Of a DNA stretch of 64,000 nt, positions 17,842 through 26,641 are shown in pieces; position 1 is the first letter of the stretch, and each line of letters starts with the position of its first letter. The stretch covers positions 25,042 through 89,041 of the forward strand of contig NZ_LSUQ01000009.1 in assembly GCF_001642725.1 (NCBI RefSeq), given 5' to 3'. The position numbers and the translations under genes are program-made. The stretch is from Ferroacidibacillus organovorans (GTDB taxonomy: Bacteria > Bacillota > Bacilli > Alicyclobacillales > SLC66). The notes beneath the pieces are model-generated. The model had not been told where the DNA came from. It worked only from the letters and a program-made list of their open reading frames with translations, and ran no database searches.

Positions 17842-17880
17842 CATTATAAAAGCACTCTTTTATAGTAAAAGAGTGCTTGT
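17842..17880 (-). terminator. Riboswitch-linked intrinsic terminator before cbiX
   Basis: A near-perfect inverted repeat pairs 17850-17862 with 17866-17878 around a 3-base loop (arms AAGCACTCTTTTA and TAAAAGAGTGCTT). On the minus strand it is followed by a short T-rich tail (TTTATAA). It lies between the B12 riboswitch and the cbiX start, so it is the likely expression platform that stops transcription when cobalamin is bound. The switching mechanism is inferred from position. Confidence 0.7.
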
Positions 17881-17989
17881 ACACGACAAGAGTCGCCCAC
17901 AAACACCTCCCTATCGACCGTAGGTTGCCGAAGACTGCTCAAATGAAGATATCTTCATCATTTGAACTTCCTTCATGGGTGTTCAGAGA

Positions 17990-18180
17990 AAAGGCAGGTC
18001 TCCTGGCTCGGGATCACAGCCGTCGATTTCCTTCCCAAGCAAACGCTCAGTGGCAATCAATCGAGGCTCACCCTTACAGTGGCGGGACCGCACCGGACTT
18101 GCACCGGTTTCCCTCTTACGCTTACCTCTGGCATCTAAAAGAAATTACGCTTTTAGAGTCACCTGAGGTAAACACCTTTT
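17990..18180 (-). promoter_or_regulatory. Cobalamin (B12) riboswitch
   Basis: The minus strand shows the conserved order of the cobalamin aptamer. It begins AAAAGGTGTTTACCTCAG (about 18180), followed by GAGGGAAACCGGTGCAAGTC, then the B12 box GCGGTCCCGCCACTGTAAG near 18090-18075, and closes with GAGCCAGGAGACCTGCC near 18013-17995. It lies about 200 bases upstream of cbiX and reads toward it. It should switch off the operon when adenosylcobalamin is abundant. An imperfect palindrome (17939-17964) sits between aptamer and terminator and may take part in alternative pairing. Confidence 0.95.
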
Positions 18181-18316
18181 CCTCATTATTCAATTTTGAT
18201 AAACGGTAGTCTCACAGAATTAATCTATTCTTATCGTAGACGAACTCGTACTAGAAAATCAAGTGATTGATGGAATTTCAACTCTCGCAAACGTCAATTT
18301 CGACGTAATTTTACTT

Positions 18317-18805
18317 TTACAACAATACCTCCATCGCCATCACGTCAATAAACTGGCCGTCCAGTATCCCTTGGTTCTTAAACACGCCAACCTCACGATA
18401 CCTCATTTTTCGATACAGTCCCTGCCCAGCTTGATTAAACGGGAACGTGAACAAGACGATCTTGTGGAAGCCGTGCTGGCGAGCCACTTCCTGCAATTTC
18501 AATAGGAGAGCGGAACCAACGCCTTTCCCGCGCGCAGTTCGGCGAATATAGACAGACAAATCGGCTACCCCCGCATAGGCGCAACGGTGAGAGTACGGAT
18601 TGAGAGAGGCCCACCCGAGAGTTACTCCATCTTCTTCAGCGACGATCACTGCATACCGATCGACGTGGTTTGCAAACCAATTTTCTATATAGACGCTATC
18701 TTTCATGTCTGCCTCAAGGGTTGCAATGCGATCCTCAATCCCCTGATTGTAAATCGTCAATATGTCTTCCAAATCGGTTCGCTGTGCCGCTCGCAACATC
18801 AACAT
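18317..18805 (-). CDS. GNAT N-acetyltransferase, phosphinothricin-acetyltransferase-like
   Basis: The protein (about 162 residues) begins LRAAQRTDLEDILTIYNQGIEDRIATLE, typical of the PAT/Bar branch, with WFANHVDRYAVIVAEEDGVTLGWASLNPY next. Motif A is VYIRRTARGKGVGSALLLKLQE and motif B is HKIVLFTFPFNQAGQGLYRKMRYREVGVFKNQGILDG. Relatives acetylate amines such as phosphinothricin or methionine derivatives; the substrate here is unknown. The frame opens at GTG 18838, but AAGGAG lies ahead of ATG 18805, which I prefer. Confidence 0.88.
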   Translation of the reverse strand: MLMLRAAQRTDLEDILTIYNQGIEDRIATLEADMKDSVYIENWFANHVDRYAVIVAEEDGVTLGWASLNPYSHRCAYAGVADLSVYIRRTARGKGVGSALLLKLQEVARQHGFHKIVLFTFPFNQAGQGLYRKMRYREVGVFKNQGILDGQFIDVMAMEVLL

Positions 18806-18964
18806 GATAAGTTCCGGCTCCTTTTGCAGGAATTTCACTATCCGAGAATCCCTCTTTGCATTTCGCCTATTTTTTATTTAAGTAGACTTATATCCTACGC
18901 AGGCAAACTTCTAGCAGAATAGATTAATCGCGAAAGTGAAGATTCAATTCGACTTGCCAAGGGG

Positions 18965-19222
18965 GTGAAAACCGTGGTAAGTATTCCGAAACAGCCTGAT
19001 GTCGTGTTTATCTACTGGGAAAAAAATCCTCTCAGACCAAGATCCCACCGTCGGATAAAAAAGGTTTGTGTTGTAGGGACCGCATTCCCTTGCAGAAGCT
19101 CACTGCACCTGGGAAACACCCTCTTGCATGCTAAGCAGTGCCTGTTAAGACATGGTTTTGTTGTCGTTTGTCACAGGCATTCAACCAGTGTCAGTGGATT
19201 CACAGTTCTTGAGCGCAGATGA
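18965..19222 (+). CDS. Hypothetical small protein (doubtful)
   Basis: A rightward frame of up to 85 codons starts at GTG 18965 or GTG 18974, with AAGGGGGTGAAAACC upstream, and stops at 19222. The product has PDVVFIYWEKNPLRPRS and KVCVVGTAFPC and resembles nothing I recognise. The strong purine-rich site and the following terminator (19238-19276) support expression; the lack of any family argues against. It is the only candidate gene in the 18839-19282 gap. Confidence 0.35.
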   Translation: MKTVVSIPKQPDVVFIYWEKNPLRPRSHRRIKKVCVVGTAFPCRSSLHLGNTLLHAKQCLLRHGFVVVCHRHSTSVSGFTVLERR

Positions 19223-19237
19223 ACACCTCATTTCGAA

Positions 19238-19276
19238 GAAAAAAGCGGTAAACCACAACGGTTTCCCGCTTTTTTT
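19238..19276. terminator. Bidirectional intrinsic terminator
   Basis: AAAGCGGTAAACC pairs imperfectly with GGTTTCCCGCTTT around a short loop. It has an A run on the left and a T run on the right, so either strand gives a stem followed by U residues. It sits between the convergent small ORF at 18965 and the methyltransferase ending at 19283, where a shared terminator is expected. Confidence 0.8.
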
Positions 19277-19282
19277 CTGCAT

Positions 19283-20065
19283 CTACGCTTTCACAGCAAG
19301 GGCAATCCATTCGTCTGTTTCAAAGCTTGAAACAGCCCCATTTTCGATCACAATGTTGAAATAAGACTTAAAATCTCGGGGCGCATTCAGAAGCATCGAC
19401 GATACCGCCAGACGGTGCGCATCGGTAGGAGCCATTCGATCCAGCCACGATTGAAAGCGAAATTTCTTTTTTCGGGCCGTACTCTGTGCAAGAATGAATC
19501 CTTGTTTTTCCAACAAGCTCTGCCATTGAAGTACAGTCAGACACTTTACATGACTCGGATCGCGAATGGCCTCGACAAGATTTACAAAATCAGAACACGC
19601 AGGGTCATCCGGCGCAACATTGTCAATCAACAGAAATCGTCCGTTTGGACGCAATACGCGCGCAACCTCACGAATAAACGCGGCTGGATTGGGAAAATGG
19701 TGTGCCGCAATGCGACAGGTAACAATATCAAATGAATCCTTCAAAAAAGGCAGTTCTTCCGCGTCTGCAAGCACGTATTGTGCGTTCTTTACACCGCTTT
19801 CAGTCAAGTGATTTCGAGCGGTCTCAAGCATCATCGACGTCAGATCAGTAACTGTCACGCTCTGAACAAAAGGCGCCAATGTTTTTGCTACGTGACCGCC
19901 TCCCGTTGCAACGTCGAGCATGATATCAGCAGATGTGGGGTGCAGCAACTCAATGGCAAGTGCGAGATCCGAGCCTTGCGCATGTCCCTCACTCGACACA
20001 TATTTTTCGGCATTTTGTCCGAATTGCTGTTGAACACGCTGTTTGCTGGAAGGATTAAAGCTCAT
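19283..20065 (-). CDS. Class I SAM-dependent methyltransferase (UbiE/YcgJ-like)
   Basis: The 260-residue protein has DIMLDVATGGGHVAKTLAPF (motif I) near residue 48. It also has VTVTDLTSMMLETARNHL, YVLADAEELPFLKDSFDIVTCRIAAHHFPNP (motif II) and EVARVLRPNGRFLLIDNVAPD (motif III), the pattern of the Methyltransf_11 group. The N-terminal FNPSSKQRVQQQFGQNAEKY also fits. The substrate is unknown; relatives act on quinones, sterols or small metabolites. It is probably monocistronic. Confidence 0.88.
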   Translation of the reverse strand: MSFNPSSKQRVQQQFGQNAEKYVSSEGHAQGSDLALAIELLHPTSADIMLDVATGGGHVAKTLAPFVQSVTVTDLTSMMLETARNHLTESGVKNAQYVLADAEELPFLKDSFDIVTCRIAAHHFPNPAAFIREVARVLRPNGRFLLIDNVAPDDPACSDFVNLVEAIRDPSHVKCLTVLQWQSLLEKQGFILAQSTARKKKFRFQSWLDRMAPTDAHRLAVSSMLLNAPRDFKSYFNIVIENGAVSSFETDEWIALAVKA

Positions 20066-20133
20066 TCAAACTCCTCCTGACGTGCGAATTCTGGTGCCCC
20101 CTCATGCCTGTTTGATAAGAAATGAGAAAAGCA

Positions 20134-21051
20134 TCATGTGAGATTTATAGCGTGAGCAGCACCCGCAACCTTTTTTAATGTCCTCCCGTACCATACCGCC
20201 CACAGTGGTGCTGCGATGAAAATTGAACTGTAAGCGCCGCTGATGAGACCGATAGAAAGGGCAAACGTGAAACTGTGAATGGATTGACCTCCAAAGAAGA
20301 AAAGCATGAACGCGGCGATCAGTACTGTGGCAACCGTATTTAATGAGCGGCGCATCGTCTGCCAAAGACTCTCGTTTACAAGCGTATGCAGTTCGCGATG
20401 GGTTTTGGGAGGATTCTGTTTCAAATTCTCCCGTATTCGATCAAAAATAACAATCGTGTCATTAATAGAATACCCGATAATGGTGAGTACAGCAGCAACA
20501 AAGGTTAGATTGACCTCTAAACGCAAAAGCACAAAGACAGACATCACAATGAATGCATCGTGCAAAAGCGCGATAATTGCCGCCACAGAAAAGCGATACT
20601 CAAAGCGAAACGTGATAAAGACGGCAATGCACAGTGATGCAATAAGCACTGCCAAAATGGCCTTTTGAGAGGTCTGCTCGGCGACAAGTGGATCAACTGT
20701 ATCCACTTGTAAAGATGAATTTGGAAAGGCACCACTTGTTGCATGGGCAATCGCTGACTCTTGAGTCAGTGACAAAACTTCAGGGAATCGAATCATGGCG
20801 ATTTCGCCATTCATCCCCGCAACCGTAACGGCTCCATTCGAAACGGGCACACCCGAATTTCCGATGACTTGTTCGACTTTCACTGTGCTAAAAGGTCTAT
20901 GAATATCTAATTGTATCTGGGAACCTGCCTTAAAGTCAGTCCCGAGATTGAATCCAAACAACAAGAAGAGTAAGAGCCCAGTGATCGTGATTGCACAAGA
21001 TAGAGAGAAAAACCACTTACGGTGACCAAGGATGTCAAACCGTAGGTTCAT
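20134..21051 (-). CDS. secF: Protein translocase subunit SecF
   Basis: SecF works with SecD to drive the late stages of Sec export using the ion gradient. The protein starts MNLRFDILGHRKWFFSLS, with TM1 and FNLGTDFKAGSQIQLDI (the D-F-G-G-like family motif) next. Later it has the conserved VLTIIGYSINDTIVIFDRIREN and SLNTVATVLIAAFMLFFFGG. The start is ATG 21051, which overlaps the secD stop (ATGA) and follows AGGAGGATTGCCGAA; upstream in-frame codons lie within secD. About 305 residues. Confidence 0.95.
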   Translation of the reverse strand: MNLRFDILGHRKWFFSLSCAITITGLLLFLLFGFNLGTDFKAGSQIQLDIHRPFSTVKVEQVIGNSGVPVSNGAVTVAGMNGEIAMIRFPEVLSLTQESAIAHATSGAFPNSSLQVDTVDPLVAEQTSQKAILAVLIASLCIAVFITFRFEYRFSVAAIIALLHDAFIVMSVFVLLRLEVNLTFVAAVLTIIGYSINDTIVIFDRIRENLKQNPPKTHRELHTLVNESLWQTMRRSLNTVATVLIAAFMLFFFGGQSIHSFTFALSIGLISGAYSSIFIAAPLWAVWYGRTLKKVAGAAHAINLT

Positions 21052-22307
21052 TTCGGCAATCCTCCTTTGCGAGCGCCATACCAGAATGAACTGCGCACTA
21101 GATTGGCGCGCGTAAACAGCGTCAGCATCGTGCGCGAGAGGAGAACCGCGGTCAATAAAGAAACAAGAATACCGACCATAAGTGCCACGGCGAACCCACG
21201 GATCTCCCCTTGCCCTAACCAAAACATCACCATGGCTGCGATAAAGGTGGCTGCATTTGAATCAAAAATCGTACGAAATGCCCGCTTTGATCCAGCGAGG
21301 ACCGCCGATTTTAAACTACGTCCATTCTGAATTTCGTCTTTGATACGCTCATACGCAATAATGTTTGCATCCACCGCGATCCCCAGGCCTAGGATAAGCG
21401 CCGCTAGTCCTGGCAGTGTAAGAGTAATCGGAAATACTGCAAAGACAAGGAGTGTCAAGTAGGCGTACGCGACAAGAGCAATCGTCGCGATCAACCCAGC
21501 TACGCGATAAATAACCATCATGAAAATGAAGATAAGTCCAATAGAAATGAGTCCCGCATCCATCGTCGATTTCAGTGAAATGGCGCCGAGTTGCGGGCCG
21601 ATACTTGTCGATGAAACGAGTTTGAGTGGGAGCGGAAGTGCTCCGGCATTCAATTGACGTGCAAGCGTTTGTGATTCCTGGAAACTGTTTAGTGGCCCAA
21701 TGGATGTTTGACCATCTTCGATGACACTATCGATCTGAGCAGAATTGATGAGTCTTCCGTTCAAAAAAAGATAGATTGTCTTTCCTAAATACCTTTTTGT
21801 GATATTTGACCATTTCTCCTTGTTTTTAAACGTGACATCAACGACCGTTTGGCCAAGCTGATTCTGTCCGACCGATGCATGATTTGCGATGTCACTGCCT
21901 GTTATAAGCAGAGAAGTTTTGATCGGTATAATCTGACCGCCTTTTGCCACGGTCACTTGACGATAAATGGCCAACTGAGCAGTCTCACCAATGACTTTCT
22001 CGGCATTTTGTTGGTTTGAGACGCCAGCGAGTTGAACGCTAATTTCATTTCCATTTTCCACATTAATAATAGGAGATGAAACGCCTAGAGAATTCACTCG
22101 TGTCTCGACCGCCTGAACCGCCGCTTGAATGTCTCCCTGCGTGAGAACTTTACCCTTTGGAGGTTGAATGTCATAAAGCAAACTAATGCCGCCTTTTAAG
22201 TCTAGTCCAAGCGGAATCGCCTTCCAGACTCTCAAAACTGTGCCTGCCGTGAGGCTGAGGATGATGATCGCTATCGTGAGAAAAGCACCCAACCGGCCAA
22301 ATTTCAC
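21048..22307 (-). CDS. secD: Protein translocase subunit SecD
   Basis: The 419-residue protein has TM1 followed by IPLGLDLKGGISLLYDI, the SecD signature. The periplasmic P1 region carries VETRVNSLGVSSPIINVENGNEISVQLAG. The C-terminal half has five membrane spans with GLAALILGLGIAVDANIIAYERIKDEI and FAVALMVGILVSLLTAVLLSR. SecD and SecF are separate genes here and not fused as in Bacillus subtilis. It starts at GTG 22307 behind GGGGAGCGATGAAGC. Confidence 0.95.
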   Translation of the reverse strand: MKFGRLGAFLTIAIIILSLTAGTVLRVWKAIPLGLDLKGGISLLYDIQPPKGKVLTQGDIQAAVQAVETRVNSLGVSSPIINVENGNEISVQLAGVSNQQNAEKVIGETAQLAIYRQVTVAKGGQIIPIKTSLLITGSDIANHASVGQNQLGQTVVDVTFKNKEKWSNITKRYLGKTIYLFLNGRLINSAQIDSVIEDGQTSIGPLNSFQESQTLARQLNAGALPLPLKLVSSTSIGPQLGAISLKSTMDAGLISIGLIFIFMMVIYRVAGLIATIALVAYAYLTLLVFAVFPITLTLPGLAALILGLGIAVDANIIAYERIKDEIQNGRSLKSAVLAGSKRAFRTIFDSNAATFIAAMVMFWLGQGEIRGFAVALMVGILVSLLTAVLLSRTMLTLFTRANLVRSSFWYGARKGGLPK

Positions 22308-22413
22308 GCTTCATCGCTCCCCGTCAATCCATTAAAGGGCATAGTGAACAGACCCGCAGATAAAAATCTTACAGGCTCAGTTCGCCAAATCATGATTCGA
22401 TGAGAAGAGTATT

Positions 22414-22797
22414 CTACGATTTACCAGAAAATGCCGCGATTAAATTAAAATGCTTATCATCTTTATACTGCGTTTTTTGGAGAAGGGTCGCCGCAGCCAT
22501 AGGGAGAGACGCTAACGCGGCAGTCACTACCGTTGACTCTATTTTAGGTGTCCCCTGTTTTAATCGAAGAACTCCAGTTATGGTTAATACTCCCATGAAC
22601 ACAACAGTCAGAGTGATGATTGCGACTAACCACCACTTCGTATGGATTTGACGTGAATGACTCTCATTTGAAATCGAATGGACTTTCGTCAAAAGTTGGT
22701 CTCTAAACTCTTGAGATACATCGAGATCCTTTGCAATCGTACGTTCAGCGATGTGGCGCAAGTTTTTTAAGCTGTCTTTGGTCTGAACGTTCTTCAT
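22414..22797 (-). CDS. Single-span membrane protein, probable anti-sigma factor
   Basis: A 127-residue protein with a soluble N-terminal half, one membrane span near residues 54-76 (WWLVAIITLTVVFMGVLTITG) and an outward tail. The start at 22797 lies inside the sigma factor gene (53-base overlap), so the two are translationally coupled. Size, topology and gene order are those of anti-sigma factors. The HxxxCxxC zinc motif of the ZAS class is absent, and there is no sequence match I recognise, so the role rests on context. Confidence 0.65.
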   Translation of the reverse strand: MKNVQTKDSLKNLRHIAERTIAKDLDVSQEFRDQLLTKVHSISNESHSRQIHTKWWLVAIITLTVVFMGVLTITGVLRLKQGTPKIESTVVTAALASLPMAAATLLQKTQYKDDKHFNLIAAFSGKS

Positions 22798-23299
22798 GAG
22801 CTAGTCCTTCCTCTCTTTGTTTAAGAAGTTTTCTTGCCCGAAATAATCGCACCTTCACAGCGCCTTCCAAAATACCGAGCATTTTAGCGATCTCATTGAT
22901 TGATTTATCCTCAAAATAGTGAAGCAGTACAACCTCTTTTAACTTCACAGGTAACTCCTGTACTTGATATGCGATGGACATTTCATCCGAGCGTCTAAGC
23001 ACTTCTGATTCGGCCGAGGGCGAAATCAACGTAATCGGAAAAATATCAACCGGAAAGGCAGGATGGCGCTGTTGCCACCGGGCGAAGTTCCTGCAAACAT
23101 TCACAGCGATTTTTAATAACCAAGTCTTTGCATCGCAATCACTTCGAAACGCAGCAATGTTTTTGTAGGCTCGAATAAAAACTTCCTGTGTTAAATCTTC
23201 AGCCTCATTGTTGTTTTTCGTGTAGAAACGTATAAAATGCAAGATATCTCGCCCGTATGCACGCAACAGGCCATCCATCGTCTCCTCGTCATTTGGCAA
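22745..23299 (-). CDS. ECF sigma factor (second in window)
   Basis: The 184-residue protein shows region 2 as LHFIRFYTKNNNEAEDLTQEVFIRAYKNI followed by AKTWLLKIAVNVCRNFARWQ. Region 4 is LPVKLKEVVLLHYFEDKSINEIAKMLGILEGAVKVRLFRARKLLKQ. Unlike the factor at 964, it is intact. The frame starts at TTG 23299 behind GGGGTGAAGCGG; ATG 23278 is an alternative with GAGGAG close upstream. It is followed by a coupled putative anti-sigma gene, so it likely answers a cell-surface or envelope signal. Confidence 0.92.
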   Translation of the reverse strand: MPNDEETMDGLLRAYGRDILHFIRFYTKNNNEAEDLTQEVFIRAYKNIAAFRSDCDAKTWLLKIAVNVCRNFARWQQRHPAFPVDIFPITLISPSAESEVLRRSDEMSIAYQVQELPVKLKEVVLLHYFEDKSINEIAKMLGILEGAVKVRLFRARKLLKQREEGLAHEERSDQRQLKKLAPHR

Positions 23300-23455
23300 A
23301 CCGCTTCACCCCTCATGACAATTTAGACACCACAAATCAGAAAAGGTTACACTGCGATTCACAAAACTGTTTTTCCCCTCTGTTAGCCCTAACTTAGCAT
23401 AGATCAGTGCCTTTGTTATCCATGCGAACGGTCACATGTTTCAAAAATAGAATAA

Positions 23456-23488
23456 TAAAAAACCCCAACAATGAGTCGGGGCGCACAT
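23456..23488 (-). terminator. Intrinsic terminator after the 23549 methyltransferase
   Basis: On the minus strand CCCCGAC and GTTGGGG form a short stem around TCATT, followed by TTTTTTATTATT. It lies about 60 bases after the stop of the leftward methyltransferase gene. The neighbouring 23300-23455 stretch is AT-rich and should hold the promoter of the sigma factor operon. Confidence 0.65.
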
Positions 23489-23548
23489 ATTACGCACATT
23501 ATTTCGCCAAGATGCCGAATGCTTTACATGAATTCGGTTCAGCACAAC

Positions 23549-24235
23549 TCAGGAAGTCTTATAAGATAATGCGGACGTATCGAATCTTACTTCTGCTTGC
23601 GGTTTATAGGCCACATACCCCCGATTCAGTCCGTATGCAAAGGGTTCGCATGCAACATGTTCGTATCCGCAGGACTTGAGCATTTCGTATACTTCCTTTT
23701 TCCAGAATCCCCACACTTCTCCTTGTTTCATCCCGCGTTCGTACTGATCTGGATCGTAGCGATACCGCACTTTGTGAACGATGATCGAAACCAGGGGATT
23801 GATCATCGTAAGAAGAATCTTGCCACTTGGTTTGAGCACTCGTCTCGCTTCTCGCAATACGTCCAATCGATTCGGGATATGGTTTAACGCAGCGATAATC
23901 GTTACACAGTCAAACTCTGCATCCCCAAAAGGCAATCGAGCGGTGTCTTCCACGACACGATCTACATGATCCCACGGATAAACATCCACCCCCACCCCGT
24001 TGCCGTGAGCGCGCACAATGACGTTGTCTCCGCAGCCAATATCCAGTACCCTGCCGTCAACATGTCTCAGTGCAAACAGAATTCTCTCCTGATCGATCGG
24101 AGTTAGACCAAACTGTATCGATTTTTCGGCTGACATTAGACATAAAACAGGAAATGCAATGCGATCCTTCATCAACTGCCACCGATTTCGGCCGCGTCGA
24201 ACTGATATCAACATCTCTGGTGTAAAAAAATGCAT
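23549..24235 (-). CDS. Class I SAM-dependent methyltransferase
   Basis: The 228-residue protein has [18 protein letters not shown] (SAM motif I) near residue 70. [47 protein letters not shown] follows as motifs post-I and II, and [20 protein letters not shown] as motif III. The N-terminal [18 protein letters not shown] precedes the Rossmann fold. The target is unknown. It starts at ATG 24235 behind GGGAGGTATTGGG and is divergent from the GH84-like gene at 24351. Confidence 0.85.
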
Positions 24236-24350
24236 CCCAATACCTCCCTATGCACAAAACGATTTTCACAGGTCTATACGACCGCGTCAAAAGCAATCGT
24301 GTTCAAATTCATTCCTTTTTATACATAGGGCGTTTGATTAAGGACAATCT

Positions 24351-26399
24351 ATGGCGGGCGGCAGCTTGATCGATATTGACCAAGAGAACGGGGTGTTGGT
24401 GGTGAAGAATGCACGCAGATTGAATATACGGGTACAGGTGCTTCGCTTAACCATTTGCTCCATAGCATTTCTCTCCATCACGCCTTGCCATGCACATGCA
24501 CATGCCGAGAAATCTACACTTGCCACCCTCTCCCCTAAACCCCAGATGATTTATCTTAGTGGAAAGGATTTCACGATCGATATTCCTATTCGCGTGGTCA
24601 TTGGGCGCAATGTCTCAACAGAGAACGCCACTCTTTTTCGCGAGATTCTCTCTCCCTATCCATCTTTCGTCCCTATTAAAAAGGATCGTGCCGATTCAAA
24701 AGATCAGATCAAGGCGGTTCTACTTCACGTATCAGATCTCTCTCTCGTAAATCGTGAGACAAAAGAGATGGGGGTGTCCTTTCACGCCGTGCCGGTGCGA
24801 GAGGGGTATATTCTTATGATCGGATACGATGTGCATGGTCATAAACAAATCGTGATCGTCGGCGCCGATCCGTCGGGGATCTACTATGGGGAACAAACCT
24901 TGTCGCAGATCCTCGGCAATGAGCGGCGGCGAACGCGAATACCCGCTGCACTTTTGTGGGACTGGCCCACACTTTCGTATCGCGGGATCATTGAAGGGTT
25001 TTATGGGAAACCTTGGAGTCAAGCCAAGAGGATGCACTTGATTGAATTCTGCTCACACCAAAAGATGAACACCTATGTGTATGCCCCGAAGGATGATCCA
25101 TTTCACAGAAATTTATGGCGCATTCCCTATTCACCTGCAACACAAAAAGAGCTTGGACAGCTCATTTCATTCACCAGACAACATCATATGCGATTTGTAT
25201 TCGCTCTCTCCCCCGGGAACAGCGTGTCGTATACGAGTGAGACAGATCTTTTGGCGATGATCCAAAAGAATCAAGCGATGTGGGATGAAGGAGTCAGAGA
25301 TTTTGCGATCTTTTTCGATGACATCGGACACCATCTCACGCATCCAGTGGATCGCGCGCGCTTTGGGAATGATTCTGGCGCTTTGGCCAGAGCACAGGCG
25401 GATTTTTTGAATCAATTTTATACACGATTTATTCAAACACATCCTGGGGCGGAACTTATCACGGTTCCAACCGACTATTATCAATCGGGACACACTCCAT
25501 ATCGAGATCAGTTCGCAAGAGAAGTTAACAAACACGTGAGCATCTGCTGGACTGGGGATGGGGTTATTGCAAAAAGTGTCAGCGTTAAGGATCTGACGCT
25601 TGCCAAAAAAATCTTCCGTCACCCCCTCCTACTCTGGGATAATTACCCCGTCAACGACTATCTACCTTCACGGTTGTTTCTTGGACCCTTAGAAGGTAGA
25701 GCAGGTAACCTTGGCGATCAAGGATTAGTAGGAATGATCTCCAATCCAATGATTGAAGCTGAAGCGTCGAAGATTGCGTTACACACCATTGCAGATTATA
25801 CATGGAATCCACTCGGTTACAACGCAAAGCAGGCCTGGGAGAATGCACTGCGTGACATTGGTGGACGCGCCTACACCTCTCTTCGGTTATTTGCCTGGGC
25901 CAATCGATCATCCCCCATCGCACGTATAGACGCCCCTTCAAGGCTCGATCATAAACTTTCTGAATTCCTTTCCGCCTATCGAGCGGGAAAACACAGCAAA
26001 CTTGACCTTGTAGCAGACGATGTAAGGGGTGAATTACAATCGCTGCAAAACGTCCCAAAGGATCTGGCGCTACACATGAATAACCCTGACTTTATCCAAG
26101 AGATGCTTCCCTGGTTTCGCGTGATGTCAAAGAATGCGTTCCTCTCCCAGGTTGCTTTAGAAATGCTTTTAGCTCAACGTGACGGCGATCTGCGCAAAGT
26201 CGAAAAATTACGGAACATCATCCAACATCAAAAAGTAGACAACATAAAGCCTGTGGTCGTCCCAATGCCTGAGTTGCGCAATTTTATGAGAGAGGCCTGC
26301 GCAGAAAATGATCGGTGGATGGGACAAGAGTCGCATATGCGACACCTGAATCGTTGGTTTCTTACACTATTGCAAGCCAGTGTGCGAGCAGCGCGATGA
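24351..26399 (+). CDS. Secreted GH84-type beta-N-acetylglucosaminidase
   Basis: The 682-residue protein has a hydrophobic secretion segment at about residues 30-50 (VLRLTICSIAFLSITPCHAHA), after an unusually long N-region. A GH20/84-like N-domain leads to the (beta/alpha)8 barrel. There, YRGIIEGFYGKPWS and NTYVYAPKDDPFH are GH84 signatures, and IFFDDIGHH holds the Asp-Asp pair used in substrate-assisted catalysis. LLWDNYPVND and a helical C-terminal region follow. Relatives remove GlcNAc from glycoproteins, hyaluronan or peptidoglycan fragments. ATG 24351 follows AAGGACAATCT. It is monocistronic. Confidence 0.88.
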   Translation: MAGGSLIDIDQENGVLVVKNARRLNIRVQVLRLTICSIAFLSITPCHAHAHAEKSTLATLSPKPQMIYLSGKDFTIDIPIRVVIGRNVSTENATLFREILSPYPSFVPIKKDRADSKDQIKAVLLHVSDLSLVNRETKEMGVSFHAVPVREGYILMIGYDVHGHKQIVIVGADPSGIYYGEQTLSQILGNERRRTRIPAALLWDWPTLSYRGIIEGFYGKPWSQAKRMHLIEFCSHQKMNTYVYAPKDDPFHRNLWRIPYSPATQKELGQLISFTRQHHMRFVFALSPGNSVSYTSETDLLAMIQKNQAMWDEGVRDFAIFFDDIGHHLTHPVDRARFGNDSGALARAQADFLNQFYTRFIQTHPGAELITVPTDYYQSGHTPYRDQFAREVNKHVSICWTGDGVIAKSVSVKDLTLAKKIFRHPLLLWDNYPVNDYLPSRLFLGPLEGRAGNLGDQGLVGMISNPMIEAEASKIALHTIADYTWNPLGYNAKQAWENALRDIGGRAYTSLRLFAWANRSSPIARIDAPSRLDHKLSEFLSAYRAGKHSKLDLVADDVRGELQSLQNVPKDLALHMNNPDFIQEMLPWFRVMSKNAFLSQVALEMLLAQRDGDLRKVEKLRNIIQHQKVDNIKPVVVPMPELRNFMREACAENDRWMGQESHMRHLNRWFLTLLQASVRAAR

Positions 26400-26408
26400 T
26401 GGTTGACG

Positions 26409-26606
26409 CTAAGGAATGAAAGGATTTCGAAACCCAAAGTGGAAACCGCCAAACAACAGTGCCGCGAGGATCAATAAGCGAAATGCCTGCCAATAACGAA
26501 TGGAAGATACGCGAAAAATTTGGGGACATGTCATGTTCCATAACCACTGAAAAATGGCTGGCACAAGAAACAGGACGATGAGAAACCACAGCGTGATGGT
26601 GATCAT
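26409..26606 (-). CDS. Small two-span membrane protein of unknown function
   Basis: A 65-residue protein with two hydrophobic segments (ITLWFLIVLFLVPAIFQWLW and FRLLILAALLFGGFHFGF) separated by a short basic loop. ATG 26606 has an excellent ribosome binding site (GAAGGAGGCGTAAGG), which makes it a real gene. It is convergent with the GH84-like gene, whose stop is 9 bases away, and is 36 bases from the end of the AlkA gene, so it may share the AlkA transcript. I do not recognise the family. Confidence 0.75.
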   Translation of the reverse strand: MITITLWFLIVLFLVPAIFQWLWNMTCPQIFRVSSIRYWQAFRLLILAALLFGGFHFGFRNPFIP

Positions 26607-26641
26607 CCTTACGCCTCCTTCAACATCACTCTATGCGATCA

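Noticed and set aside
26228..26589. Other leftward frames overlapping the end of the GH84-like gene
   Set aside because: Only the frame ending at 26409 has a good ribosome binding site and a membrane-protein composition; the others are shadows.
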